A DNA stretch of 64,000 bases from Methanomethylovorans sp041447285 (GCF_041447285.1 NZ_JBGMEB010000010.1:102686-166685); one strand, 5' to 3'. Shown: positions 17,453 to 28,400, counted from the first letter of the stretch. The notes: a model not told the origin generated them from the sequence alone. Numbers and translations are program-made.

Positions 17453-18786
17453 ATATCAAACTCGGCGAAGAGATCATCATCTTTTATGGATACATCCTCA
17501 GGGTTTAGTTCCGCACTCTTTACTGAGAATCCTCTTTCTGTTATCAGCATATCAAAAGTAAGATTGGGATTTTGATGCAGAATATTCAGAAGACCTAAAA
17601 AATCTCTAGTAATCTCACGTGGGGTCAACAATTGATCCGCACCTAAACGTGCAATTACAGTGTTAATAAAGGCAACGAGTTCTTTTTCTCCAAAAGGGCA
17701 CGAGTATGTGTAATACGCACCATGAAGTTCACAAAGTCGTTGTAACAATACGTAAATCTCTTCGACAGAGAGTTGATTGAGCTTAATTACAGGACTCGTA
17801 TAATCCACAAAACCCTGGGCACCAAAACGATTATCAGCAAGACGTGAGCGCAATGCTTCATAGTTAAAAAGGCCTCTGCGTTCATCGTAAATAAACTGAG
17901 GTGTTCCGCTAAGAAAAACACCAATATATTGCGCTTTCCCCTGCATGGTATCATTAAAAATAGTTAATATTTTCTCGTAGTTACTATCCCTGGCTTGTTT
18001 GTGTGTAATCTTATAAAGATTCACGCCTTCATCCAAAAACAACAACAAACCTTTATATCCAGTTTTGGCTACAAAAACAGCAAATAACTTTAAAAATTCA
18101 TACCAGCTTTGGTCATCTATGATGCAATCCACCGATAGATACTGACGAGCTTCGGTTTTTGTAGCAAATTCTCCTCGAAGCCATCGCAACGAAGCCTGCT
18201 TCAAATTTTCATCCCCAGTTTTCATTCCTCGCCAGTAAGCCTCAATAACAGAAGAAAACGCAAAACCGTATACCATTTCAGACAGATCGGTCAAGACTTC
18301 GCTTATTTCACTGCTGACAGCATCAACAATTTCGGGGTCACCTGGATGAAAACCTTTTGCTTTTGTTATACTGGACTGTAAAGAACTGATCCATTTTTGC
18401 AGAATAGATTCAAGCGCACTCCCTTCTGGTCTTGTGAGCGTTGAAAGATGCTGCATAAGCTCACGATAGGTAGCAAGCCCTTGACCCTTTGTTCCGGTAA
18501 GACGGTGCTCTGGGGACAAATCTGCATCGGCTACTACAAAATTCCGTTCCATTGCATTGTTACGAATCATTTGCAGCAAAAAGCTTTTTCCGCTGCCGTA
18601 TTGCCCAGAAACCAAGCGGAAAGATGCACCACCGTCTTCGATGGTCGCAAGGTCATGTAAAAAGGCATTTACTTCACTTTTTCTGCCAACAGCTATATGT
18701 CGCAGACCGATTCTGGGCACCACTCCTGCGGTTAATGAGTTCATAAGAGCCGCTGACTCACGGCGACTGATCTTTACAGACTGCAT
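17449..18786 (-). CDS. brxD: BrxD-type ATP-binding protein (DUF2791)
   Basis: 445 residues. N-terminal Walker A VSGQYGSGKSFLLQMIRN and an ORC/Cdc6-like AAA layout with LLLFLDEGVNLYKI as Walker B. The opening SLTAGVVPRIGLRHIAVGR matches the BREX_ATP_bind family. BrxD is known from BREX type 2 and 6 systems, and members of the same family also occur with TerB-domain proteins and SF2 helicases in predicted DNA-processing complexes. It overlaps the TerB gene by 13 nt and the helicase gene by 4 nt, forming a tight three-gene operon. ATP-driven loading of the helicase is a reasonable inference. Confidence 0.85.
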   Translation of the reverse strand: MQSVKISRRESAALMNSLTAGVVPRIGLRHIAVGRKSEVNAFLHDLATIEDGGASFRLVSGQYGSGKSFLLQMIRNNAMERNFVVADADLSPEHRLTGTKGQGLATYRELMQHLSTLTRPEGSALESILQKWISSLQSSITKAKGFHPGDPEIVDAVSSEISEVLTDLSEMVYGFAFSSVIEAYWRGMKTGDENLKQASLRWLRGEFATKTEARQYLSVDCIIDDQSWYEFLKLFAVFVAKTGYKGLLLFLDEGVNLYKITHKQARDSNYEKILTIFNDTMQGKAQYIGVFLSGTPQFIYDERRGLFNYEALRSRLADNRFGAQGFVDYTSPVIKLNQLSVEEIYVLLQRLCELHGAYYTYSCPFGEKELVAFINTVIARLGADQLLTPREITRDFLGLLNILHQNPNLTFDMLITERGFSVKSAELNPEDVSIKDDDLFAEFDI

Positions 18787-21131
18787 TTTATTTTCTCCCT
18801 TGCAACAGATTGTTTGAGTAAATCTATGTATTCGTCCAAAATCTGAGGTTTCTGATCTGCAGTATCAACAATAATTTCTCCAATTATCTGCAATGCCAGC
18901 TCATTAATATCATCTAAGAGGAGCTGCGGCATTGTAAGTGCTTCATCGGCAATTGTTTCTAAATCACTCTGTGGTTTTTCACTTGTTATCAGCACATAGA
19001 GAGATTTTTGTTGTACCGGTAAAAGAGAATCAACAAACTCTTTCATCTCAGGTTTTAATACTGATGAATCAAATAATCTAGAGCCATTTCCTTCGGATAA
19101 AGTTGCAGTTTTGTTCTTATAAATATACTCAAGCTCATCCTGGTAATCATCTTCGGCGATTATTTTGGAAGCCTCTGCCACTAAAAGTGAGCAACCGAGA
19201 TAACGTTCAGCCAAACGGTTAATCTCCGCTATCAAAGTTTCATCTCCCTGAGTTGCACTGCACTCCCATGATGATTTCTCCAATCGGTCTAAAAGATTGC
19301 GTGCGCTGGGTGAAATAGCGGTATAGATTGCGGTGACTTCTTGAACATCGGTTAATAACGCTTTTTTATCAGGAATGGTTGTTTCCTTCACTTCAAGCGC
19401 TGTACGCACAGCATCTGAATCTAATCTGAGTTTTTTAATCTTTTCAACATCTAATAGGACTTTTGGCTCTTTCAGAGGCTCATTTTCTTGTGTCGCCTGT
19501 AGCCCATATTGCTTTTTCAAGAATTTTTTAACCAGTTTTGCAGTTTCCTCATCAATCGTTACACCGCGTAATCGTCCCTTGCATCCTCGCAATTCACGCA
19601 GAGTATTTTCGCTATACCTGACAAGCTCATTGATATAGACTCTTAACTTGGGATATGTGGAGTAATCCTTTGCGGTAGCGTATGTTTTTTTGTTGGCGTA
19701 TGGGCATACGGCACTTGTAAAAGCATAATATTCCTGCTTTTCTATACCAGGTGGTCCATAAGTATCTAAAATTCCTTTTTGTTTATTTTTACGTAAAGCA
19801 GAATCTGCTAGTGTAATCACCCTTGGGATCGCTTCATGCATGAGATCTTGATTCCCATCTTTGTAAAATTTGCTGTTAACAAGAGGATAATCACATAAGT
19901 TATTAATCAACGAGAAAGGAAGCTTAAGCGGCATATCTTCCGCATGTCGTGATATTAAAATATCTGTCATGGAAGAGGGATATAATATAGAATGATCATC
20001 TACACCGGAAAAACTATATTCCAAATTGTATTGCTGCGTGAAATCAAATGTCCATCTCCTTAGATAATACTCTAAGGAAGAGGATTTTTTTCGATATGCT
20101 GCCCATAATTGGATGAATTTTTGATGTCCCTCCTGTGGATCTTGCCACCCGATACCGCTGAGAAGCTCATAAACCAACACAAAAATGTAACTCACATCGG
20201 TATCCATGTAATTTCCTTGGCGAATTTGTGAGCGCCAATAAAAGTACCATGCTTGTTGATCCTTGTTCATACTGTCATACGTTGGATAGTAAGTCTTAAA
20301 GGGGACAAATGCTGCAGTTTTCTCTTCTCTTAAAGCATTCCTCTTCATATCTGTGAAAAACTTTGTGTATGAAGAGTTTTCAAGAGAAATGGAAACACTA
20401 ACATTCTCCGAAACATATGAAGGTTTTACAGGAATTGACTGTTTTTCTTCCTGTTCTCCAGAAACAACAATATCGGAAAATCCATTAGAGACAGCAGTAT
20501 TTTCAGAAACGAAAACACTGACATCTTCCGAAACATATGAAGGCTTTACAGGAAGTGATTGTTTAGACTCCTGTTCTCCGGGAACAACAATATCGGAAAA
20601 TCTATTTTTATACTCCTGTTCCTTAGAAGCAACAACATTGGGAAACTCACTGGCTGTGGAAGTGCTTTTAGGAGAAAAGTCACCCCTAACACCTTCCAAC
20701 ACAGAAGAAGGCATTACAGAAATTGATTGTTTTAACTCTTGTTCCTCGGGAACAACAATATCGGAAAATCCATTAGATACCGAGGTGCTATTCTGAATAG
20801 GAGTTGTTTTTGTTTGTGTAGTGGACTTCACCGAATCGCCGATAATCTGCGTTTTTACGTTTCGATATGCTATATCATAATGAACTATACCCAATATCCA
20901 AATAAGAGCAGATAAGGAGGTATTTGTAAATGTTATTACTGCATAAGCGATAGCACACATGACATTTAGAGTACTGGAGTTAATCAGGCCGAGATAGAGC
21001 AACGAGATCCAATTAAAAGCTGGCATAAAAGAAAGGATTCTAAAACCTTTTCCAGGTAATTTTCTTCGTCTACTATTTGCGGAAATATATTTCACAGTCG
21101 CATCCGGTTGAAGTTTTTCAAGTTTACTCAT
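18774..21131 (-). CDS. TerB_N/TerB_C domain protein with two membrane helices and a repeat linker
   Basis: About 785 residues from ATG 21131 (GTG at 21137 is also possible). Order: two predicted N-terminal membrane helices (about residues 30-95); a low-complexity linker (about 110-260) of degenerate 40-residue repeats built on FSDIVVPGEQE and PVKPSYVSE; a TerB_N domain with PTYDSMNKDQQAWYFYWRS and NYMDTDVSYIFVLVYELL; a central helical region; and a C-terminal TerB_C-like part (GCSLLVAEASKIIAEDDYQDELEYI). TerB domains are tied to membrane-linked stress and phage-defence complexes. As first gene of the TerB-BrxD-BrxHI operon it would anchor the DNA-processing ATPase and helicase at the membrane. 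Confidence 0.8.
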   Translation of the reverse strand: MSKLEKLQPDATVKYISANSRRRKLPGKGFRILSFMPAFNWISLLYLGLINSSTLNVMCAIAYAVITFTNTSLSALIWILGIVHYDIAYRNVKTQIIGDSVKSTTQTKTTPIQNSTSVSNGFSDIVVPEEQELKQSISVMPSSVLEGVRGDFSPKSTSTASEFPNVVASKEQEYKNRFSDIVVPGEQESKQSLPVKPSYVSEDVSVFVSENTAVSNGFSDIVVSGEQEEKQSIPVKPSYVSENVSVSISLENSSYTKFFTDMKRNALREEKTAAFVPFKTYYPTYDSMNKDQQAWYFYWRSQIRQGNYMDTDVSYIFVLVYELLSGIGWQDPQEGHQKFIQLWAAYRKKSSSLEYYLRRWTFDFTQQYNLEYSFSGVDDHSILYPSSMTDILISRHAEDMPLKLPFSLINNLCDYPLVNSKFYKDGNQDLMHEAIPRVITLADSALRKNKQKGILDTYGPPGIEKQEYYAFTSAVCPYANKKTYATAKDYSTYPKLRVYINELVRYSENTLRELRGCKGRLRGVTIDEETAKLVKKFLKKQYGLQATQENEPLKEPKVLLDVEKIKKLRLDSDAVRTALEVKETTIPDKKALLTDVQEVTAIYTAISPSARNLLDRLEKSSWECSATQGDETLIAEINRLAERYLGCSLLVAEASKIIAEDDYQDELEYIYKNKTATLSEGNGSRLFDSSVLKPEMKEFVDSLLPVQQKSLYVLITSEKPQSDLETIADEALTMPQLLLDDINELALQIIGEIIVDTADQKPQILDEYIDLLKQSVAREKIKCSL
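20391..20800 (-). repeat. degenerate 120-bp tandem repeats inside the TerB gene
   Basis: The plus-strand text AAACATATGAAGG recurs at 20411 and 20531, exactly 120 bp apart, followed by near-identical sequence through ACAACAATATCGGAAAAT. Further degenerate copies lie to about 20790. In protein the unit is about 40 residues long and contains FSDIVV three times, with a fourth decayed copy (FPNVVA). The array forms a flexible linker between the membrane helices and the TerB_N domain and can change length by slippage or recombination. Confidence 0.85.
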
Positions 21132-21416
21132 AATCACATGCCTGAAAACATTAATTAAATCAGATTTTTATTCATGAAGTGTTTTCTATAAAAGATAGCA
21201 CTAATCTTCTTAAGTCTTGTTCTTTTGCAGTAATTTCCTCACACTTTACTTATCATCGTGTAGTATTTCTCTTTTTTCTCGGGGCTATATCCGTAGGAAT
21301 AGTAAAAACTCTTCAAATATTTTTATTAAAATTCTCTTCTTAAAGTTCAACAAACACGACTACATATTTTTACAGTATTTTTAGTTACGCTGCCAGATAC
21401 TACTCCGAATTATTGA

Positions 21417-22016
21417 TCATATAACTGCTAACCTACCAGAATCCGTTAGTGAATACCCACCATTATCCGAAATATATCCCATCGCCTTTAATTCCCTCAA
21501 GTGGTTATATGCCATACCTTTTGAGATGCCCACATTGGCGGCAATGTTCTCTACTGCAGATGTTCCACCTTGTATAAGCTCCAGAATTGCCTTTTTTGTA
21601 GGAGATAAGTTAAAGCTTAGAATGGGGAACTCGATCATGAAATTATCTTCTTCAGTGACATACACCACCTTCTTAACCATGTCGCTGCGGGCATAAGCAC
21701 CAAACAATGCACCAAATGCCTGGGGTTTTCTTCCTCCGGATACATTTATCAGGACACTTCTGCCTAAAGCATGCTCTTTTTCGATAATGTCGGCAACGTC
21801 CTTTGCAACCCTTACGGGGTCATATAATGATGTAATTGCTTTTTTGACCTCTATCACCTTGCCAAAGGTGGCTTCGAGTGTATTCTCTGCTTGGACCTTT
21901 CTTTCAACTGCATTTTCTTCGGTAAGAATGATTATCCTTGAAGGGGAAAGCCTGGTCACACATACCAGCACAGGTTCAAGGTTGTAAAGCGTGGTTATTA
22001 AGGTTGAATCTGTCAT
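21417..22016 (-). CDS. csa3: Csa3-like CARF-wHTH transcriptional regulator
   Basis: 199 residues from ATG 22016 (an upstream TTG at 22031 is in frame). The N-terminal half has the CARF-domain signature NVSGGRKPQAFGALFGAYA, the loop that binds cyclic oligoadenylate in CRISPR-linked regulators. The C-terminal 70 residues form a winged helix (LSPTKKAILELIQGG, ISKGMAYNHLRELKAMGYI). Csa3 regulates cas genes in archaea, but no cas gene or CRISPR array is present in this window. It is divergent from the six-gene helicase/nuclease cluster, so it may control that instead. The ligand, if any, is unknown. Confidence 0.8.
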   Translation of the reverse strand: MTDSTLITTLYNLEPVLVCVTRLSPSRIIILTEENAVERKVQAENTLEATFGKVIEVKKAITSLYDPVRVAKDVADIIEKEHALGRSVLINVSGGRKPQAFGALFGAYARSDMVKKVVYVTEEDNFMIEFPILSFNLSPTKKAILELIQGGTSAVENIAANVGISKGMAYNHLRELKAMGYISDNGGYSLTDSGRLAVI

Positions 22017-22337
22017 TGTTGTTATATTCAAATGAATGGTATATATTTGTTATTAATCAGGAATCATTAATTACAAGTCACTATATAGGCATATATATGT
22101 GTACTATCAGAGACTTTATATCTAATATAGTTTGTATATAGTAAACATTTACAAACAAATATGGTACATGTATTGTTTAGTGAATAGGTGTGCCTGGTTG
22201 GAGCGGTGGTACGCGACGGATATAGAGAAGGTAGCAACAGGTTATTCTGTCCTCAATCATGAAATTCCAGCAGGATTAAATAAAAAGATTTTAATTGAAA
22301 TTGATGGCAGACTAATTTGATTTTGTAAAAAGGAGAG
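22017..22337. other. divergent regulatory region between csa3 and the helicase cluster
   Basis: AT-rich with several TATA-like runs (for example near 22080-22100 and 22114-22140) and one palindrome listed separately. A 62-codon plus-strand frame at 22132-22320 lies here, but it has no ribosome-binding site and I do not call it. Confidence 0.5.
22131..22155. promoter_or_regulatory. palindromic candidate operator
   Basis: The perfect inverted repeat GTAAACATTTAC (22141-22152) is nested inside outer arms TTTGTA (22131-22136) and TACAAA (22150-22155). Its position in the divergent promoter region of a wHTH regulator makes it a candidate binding site for that dimer. Confidence 0.35.
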
Positions 22338-25300
22338 ATGATATTGGTTGGAACAAAACTAAATTCAGACCAGTTAAGAGCAGTATCCTACACAGAAGGA
22401 CCCCTGCTCATTCTAGCAGGCCCGGGTTCGGGAAAGACCTTCACAATAACTGAGAAGATCGTGAAACTTATAGAGAACGGCCTCAAACCTGAAAGGATAC
22501 TGGCTCTGACATTCTCGGACAAGGCTGCTGGAGAGATGGAAGAAAGAATAGAGAGAAACAGAAACTCTGGAAGCGGTATCGAGGTATCTACATTCCATTC
22601 ATTTTGCAATAATATCATCAGAGAATTCTCCTTTGACCTTGGAATAAACTCTAGGGCCAGGCTTATTTCAAAAGAGCATTCGAGTGTATGGGGCATAAAA
22701 CACATCGACATATTCGGGTTTGAGAACATCACCATTCCAGCATCTCCTTATGATCTTATTGACAACTTGCTTGAAGGTGTTTCCCAGTTCCAGGATCATC
22801 TAATACTACCCTCAAACATCCATAATTATGTTGATACACAGCTATCCTTGGAAGCCAAATTGGATGAAGAAAAAATTGACACTCTTCTGAAATTACGGGA
22901 TCTTGCCAGGTTCTATGAACATTACCAGCAATATAAACATAACAGGGACTTCCTTGACTACGACGACATGATCTCAAAGACGTGTTTGTTGCTTGAGAAA
23001 AACAGTGTTGTCAGGAACGAAGTCAGAAGTCGTTATGATTACATTCTTGTTGATGAATTCCAGGACACAAACTATTCTCAGCTATATCTGGTCAGTCTAC
23101 TGGCAGATGGAAATAACCTGACATGCGTGGCAGATGATGACCAGTGTATTTATCGTTTTCGGGGAGCCTATCTTTCTAATATAAGGCAGTTGCAGGAGTA
23201 CTATCCTGATATTGAAAAGATAGCTCTTGAGTTAAATTACCGTTCCAGTTCACAAATAGTTGAACTTTCCAGACAGCTTATCGGATTCAATCCGGAGAGG
23301 GAAGAAAAGGAAATAGTTTCTGCAAATGGTGACGGTTCAAAGGTCATGGTAGTGAAGGCGCCGGATGATACAAGCGAAGCTGAATGGGTGGCATCAGAGA
23401 TCAATCAATTAATTAACGAACAGGGATTGGAACCTAAAGATATCTACATATTAACAAGGAAATGTGCTGACGGTAAAAAATTCAGTGATGCACTCCATAA
23501 GTACCTCATACCTTCAGAATATGTTGGCTCATTGCAGTTGAACCACTTCCCTATAGTTCAGGAAGCAATTGCCTATATGCGAGTAGTGGCAGACCCATTC
23601 AATAATGGTGTTGCTTTTGCAAAGATATTTGGTAGAGAAGGCTTAAGTGAACATAATCTTCAGAAAATCAATATGCTTGCACGCAAGTTAAGTAAGGAAG
23701 AGGATATTCAAGGTGATGGTATCTATTCTGTTCTGTCACACCATCTTGAGGAAGCTGGTATTACCCAGGAACCTCTTGTAAAGTCCATTGTTGCAAGACT
23801 TGATGAGCTTACTAAATTTAAGAAAAATCATCTACCTTCTGACACTGTCAAGTACCTGCTTACAGATATGGCAGATATCTATCGTTCACAACTAAAAGAG
23901 GACAGCGTTCAATCAAGAAAGAACATCAAAATCCTTAATTCGCTAGTGTCCATGGTCGAAGATCTTGAACTTATAGATGGTGGTTCTGAGTTTGAGATGG
24001 TAATTGAACATTTAGACCTCGTTTTCAATCTTGAAATTGAAGATGGAGAGTCCACCGATGACAATGCTGTCAAGATAATGACAATACACCAGTCAAAGGG
24101 GAAGGAAGCAAAGGTTGTTTTTGTATGTGATATGGCGGCAAGACACCTTCCACTTCAGCTCACACGTAAGAAGTTTACTGTTCCTACCGAGTTGGCAAAG
24201 GGTGTTCAGAGAGATGCTGATGATAAAACCTTGCACCTTGAAGAGGAACGAAGGCTTGCATATGTAGCAATGACAAGGGCAAAAGAACAACTTTACCTTG
24301 TATTTCCAGAGAGGTATACAGGCAATAAACGTGGTGTAAAACCCAGTGAGTTCCTTGAGAATATTGGATATGTGGACAATCCACTTGTGGACTTCATTGA
24401 AGCTCCCTGCTATGAGGAGAACTGCGATGTTGTTGAAGATTCGACATTGAAAAGGAAAAAGGATGAGCTTGAACGTCTTGTAAGAACATATACTAGTCAG
24501 GGACAGATAAAACAGGCTATTGAGTCTTTGATTGTGCTTGCTCAGATTAGGGAACTTGAATCAAATGGTAACCTTCAGGCTTTTGATGCTTCAGAACTAT
24601 TGCGGGTAAATCCGGTTCCTTCAGATGAATTGGAATTAATGGTTGACGGCAAGTTACCACCACTGGTTAAAGATGATATGCGTTTTTCTGCATCAGCTAT
24701 CAGGATGTATGAAGATTGTCCGCTTAAGTTCAAGTATAGTTATGTGCTCAAAATACCAACACCACAAAAGACCTTTTTCCAGGTAGGTACGGATGTTCAT
24801 GCGGTTTATGAGCAAATGTCCAGGTTGATGATGCAGGGAGAAAGCCCTGATATTTCTGTAGCTAGAGAACTACTTGAGTCTATATGGGATCCTTCTGGTT
24901 TTGATTCTGAAACACAGGAACATCAAGAACACGACAAGATGCAAAAGATGCTTGATTTCTGGATGGATTTTGAAAGTACTAATCCCAATGAAACAATCGA
25001 GGTCGAGAAATGGTTTGACCTAAGTCTTGATGGTGCTAAGTTCGGAGGTTCTATAGATCGTCTGGATAAGACACCTGATGGAGATTATATTGTTATCGAT
25101 TACAAGACAAATAAGACTCCTTACTCCAAAAAAGAGTTGCTTGATGATGTCCAGATAGCTCTTTACTGCACTGCTGTAAGGGAAATGTATGGTAAGTTAC
25201 CAATGCAGGCAGGCCATATGTATGTGAATCCTGGTGTTGCTGAAATGAGGTTGATTGATGTGAGCGAGGAAGGTGTTGAGGCTGTTGTTAATAAGATCAA

Positions 25301-25403
25301 GGAAAATGTAATTCGCATATTAGGGGAAGATTTTGAAGTGAAGGAAGAACCTAACTGTCGGTTCTGTGACTATAAGGGAATATGTGATTTGAACCGAGAA
25401 TAA
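22338..25403 (+). CDS. UvrD/RecB-like SF1 helicase with C-terminal iron-sulfur nuclease domain
   Basis: 1021 residues. All SF1A motifs are visible: I ILAGPGSGKT, Ia ALTFSDKAAGEM, II LVDEFQDTNYSQ, III CVADDDQCIYRFRGA, IV LNYRSS, V TIHQSKGKEAKVV, VI AYVAMTRAKEQLYL. The last 230 residues form a RecB/AddB/Cas4-type PD-(D/E)XK nuclease (GSIDRLD, YIVIDYKTNKTP), with a Cys at about 794 and three near the end (CRFCDYKGIC) as expected for a 4Fe-4S cluster. Such proteins unwind and degrade DNA ends. AGGAG at 22331 is too close to the ATG at 22338; TTG 22344 is better spaced and may be the true start. First gene of the six-gene cluster. Confidence 0.9.
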   Translation: MILVGTKLNSDQLRAVSYTEGPLLILAGPGSGKTFTITEKIVKLIENGLKPERILALTFSDKAAGEMEERIERNRNSGSGIEVSTFHSFCNNIIREFSFDLGINSRARLISKEHSSVWGIKHIDIFGFENITIPASPYDLIDNLLEGVSQFQDHLILPSNIHNYVDTQLSLEAKLDEEKIDTLLKLRDLARFYEHYQQYKHNRDFLDYDDMISKTCLLLEKNSVVRNEVRSRYDYILVDEFQDTNYSQLYLVSLLADGNNLTCVADDDQCIYRFRGAYLSNIRQLQEYYPDIEKIALELNYRSSSQIVELSRQLIGFNPEREEKEIVSANGDGSKVMVVKAPDDTSEAEWVASEINQLINEQGLEPKDIYILTRKCADGKKFSDALHKYLIPSEYVGSLQLNHFPIVQEAIAYMRVVADPFNNGVAFAKIFGREGLSEHNLQKINMLARKLSKEEDIQGDGIYSVLSHHLEEAGITQEPLVKSIVARLDELTKFKKNHLPSDTVKYLLTDMADIYRSQLKEDSVQSRKNIKILNSLVSMVEDLELIDGGSEFEMVIEHLDLVFNLEIEDGESTDDNAVKIMTIHQSKGKEAKVVFVCDMAARHLPLQLTRKKFTVPTELAKGVQRDADDKTLHLEEERRLAYVAMTRAKEQLYLVFPERYTGNKRGVKPSEFLENIGYVDNPLVDFIEAPCYEENCDVVEDSTLKRKKDELERLVRTYTSQGQIKQAIESLIVLAQIRELESNGNLQAFDASELLRVNPVPSDELELMVDGKLPPLVKDDMRFSASAIRMYEDCPLKFKYSYVLKIPTPQKTFFQVGTDVHAVYEQMSRLMMQGESPDISVARELLESIWDPSGFDSETQEHQEHDKMQKMLDFWMDFESTNPNETIEVEKWFDLSLDGAKFGGSIDRLDKTPDGDYIVIDYKTNKTPYSKKELLDDVQIALYCTAVREMYGKLPMQAGHMYVNPGVAEMRLIDVSEEGVEAVVNKIKENVIRILGEDFEVKEEPNCRFCDYKGICDLNRE

Positions 25404-25425
25404 TACCATACAATAGGTTGTAAAA

Positions 25426-28400
25426 ATGAAACAAATTCTTGAACAACACTGTCTGGATGATACTGCAAATGGCTTGCTTCTACTCAGCATGCCTACTGGA
25501 TTTGGTAAAACATATGACGTATTGAGTTTCATCTACGAAAATTACCAGAGATTTGCTGATCAAAACAGAAAGATTATATTTGTAACAAATCTCAAGAAAA
25601 ACCTTCCTTATGATGAGCTAAGGGAACGCTTCATAACCGACGGCAAGGAAGATGCCTATGATAAACATGTCTTGTTCATTGATTCAAATTCCAAGACTGT
25701 AATAGAAAACCTTCCATATCTGGATGCATTTATTCCTGATAAGTTCAAAACAGATATTTATTCACAGTTAATCAAGTCTATTAAAATTTTGAACACAAAT
25801 CCTTTTAATAAAACGATATCAGAAATCTTCAGAAAAGATATTGAGAAAAATCTGGAACCTGCTTTTAGAAAATCGATTGTTGATGACCTTTATCGTAATT
25901 TTGAATCTAAGAAAAAACGTCTGGATGCTATTGGAGATGATTCCAATTATCAATGGATTGGCAAACTATACCCTGCTGTTTTTGTTGAAGATAAGACAAT
26001 TCTCTTCATGAGTATGGATAAGTTTATTCTGAAGAATTCGCCTCTTGTAGAAAAGTCATATTATTTCTATAACAAATATAGTGACAACTCTTTAGTCTTT
26101 ATTGATGAATTTGACGCGACTAAAGAAACTGTATTAAATCGCATAATAGAATCAGGTATTAAGCATCATGTCAATATGCTTAACCTGTTTTTAAACATAC
26201 ATGATCGTCTTGTGCAGAGTGAGTTTCCAGAAAATCTTCTCAAAGAATCAAACCACAGGAAATCACAGAAAGAACAGAATAACTGGCTTTCATTTGATAT
26301 GATGGCTGACATTTTCAAGCAAAAAGCTGAAAAAATATTCTATAAATACCATTTACATCACACATGCAAGTCTCATGATGTTATTTCAACTACCAAAAGG
26401 AACTTTCTGTTTTATGACTATCAGTTCCATCATGTCCTTGATACTAAAAATAAAAGGATAGAAATTGAGTCTGACTCAACTAACCGTATAAATTGGATCA
26501 AGACTGTGGCATATGGAGATAAAACAGATGGTATCAATGTTCACAGTTTGTTGACAGATATCGCTCGATTCCTGACTTACTTCCAAAAAAGAGTTAGCAA
26601 CCTAGCCGAGAACTATAAGCATCTTAAGCAGGAAGAAGATTCATGTAAAGAGGAGTTTCCACTTGAATCATCTGTGCGTACAGTTCTTAATCATTTCAGG
26701 TTGGATAGGGATGATGTAGAATTTCTCACAAAGACCATTATGGAAGGAGAAATTCCTTATGGACGGAGATCAGGTACTCCATCTCTAAAGAACCATGGAT
26801 TCTATGATTCTGGTTTTAGATATTATGATATTGTGGACAGCGACGAGCATGACACTCAATCTAATATTTACATGTACAACTTTTCCAGGACACCTGAATC
26901 CTTCCTTGCAAATATTTGTTCACAAGCAATGGTAGTTGGAATATCTGCCACTGCAGGACTTCATACAAATATAGGCAATTATGATCTAGATTATTTACGT
27001 TCCTGTCTTGGTAATAGATTTGTCCGACTTTCAGGAGAGCAATTGGATAGATTGAAAGAACAATTTTGTGAGAGGACTCAAGGGTATGATAACGTTTCAA
27101 TCAAAACGAGTTTTATTGAAGCAGAAGATCCACTGATCAAGCTTGAAGACTTATTAAAGGATAAAGAAGCCGCTTTAGCACTTAAAACCAGGGTCCAAGT
27201 TCATAACTCAGAGGATGATGATCAGAGCATAGAATACATCCTATCTCGCTATACTCGAATCCTCACGGTTTGGAAATACTTATTGGATAATCCTGATATC
27301 AATTCCTTTTTGTGTTTTTTCAATAAATTTCCAGAATTTGAAGATCCCAAATTCGATTTAAAGATAATTCATGATTTTGCACAAATGATTGCAGAATCAT
27401 CAGATATCGCTATCAAAGGACCTGTATGTGAAATTATTCAAGTTCTAAAAAGTGACGACTTTGAAATAAATAAACATAAACTATTATCTGCTATTGGAGA
27501 AGGGAAGAAGCGTCTGATCATATCGTCCTACCAAACATTAGGTGCTGGACAAAATATGCAGCATCCAATTCCAGAATCATTCCAACCAGTACAGATCAAT
27601 GATTTCATTGAAAGAAAAGAAATGGATATCGGTGCTATATATCTGGATAAGCCTACAAATATTCTCGTAAACATATATGGGAATGACATTAAAGATGAAG
27701 ATTTCATCAAATACATATTCCAATTAGAATTTCTTGTTGAAAATGGTTCAATATCTCCAAAAGCATTTAAGAGCAAGCTCGATGAAGCTTTTCATAGACA
27801 TGTAGGTAAATACAAATTAAAAAGGAATGCTGAAGACTTTACTGACCTTTATCAAACCAATGCATACACACGTTTCCTTAATAAGGTGATAATTCAGGCA
27901 GTTGGACGAATATGCAGGACGAACATGAAGTCACCTGTGATACATATCCTTGCAGATTCATCGATAAGAAAAAATTTGGCCAACTTCCATTTGCCTGAAG
28001 ATGTGATACCTGTCCGCGAATATACTGCTTTAAAACAATCGGCAGCTGAAGAAATTATAGTTCCAGAAGAAATTGTTTACTTTGAGAACAGAGCTTCGAG
28101 TCGAAGTGGTAGAACTTCATCGTTTATTCATCAGCAATTGAGAACTCCTTGGGATGAGAATAACATAAAGACCTGGCAAGGTCTTAGAGAACAGGTACTT
28201 AAACATCCAACAATCATTGACAAGAACAATTGTGATCCAAGGTGGAGTCTTATCTACATTGACCTTCCAGTTACAGGGAACCACTATAGATATTCTCAGG
28301 AAAGAGATTATGGAGAAATAGATGTCTTTTTCTCAGAGGACAGAGGTATTCAGGAAGTCAGTGAAAAGGCTGCAAGACTTGCTGAACTGATGTCGATAAA

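Noticed and set aside
20353..20796. A 147-codon plus-strand frame with repeats
   Set aside because: It is the antisense image of the repeat linker in the TerB protein gene.
21417..22016. Evidence of a complete CRISPR-Cas locus because of the Csa3-like gene
   Set aside because: No cas1, cas2, cas effector gene or repeat array is present; the neighbouring RecB-like and SF2 helicase genes have different architectures from Cas4 and Cas3.
22132..22320. A 62-codon frame ahead of the SF1 helicase gene
   Set aside because: It overlaps the divergent promoter region and has no ribosome-binding site; the second half looks slightly coding, so it may be a relic, but support is too thin.
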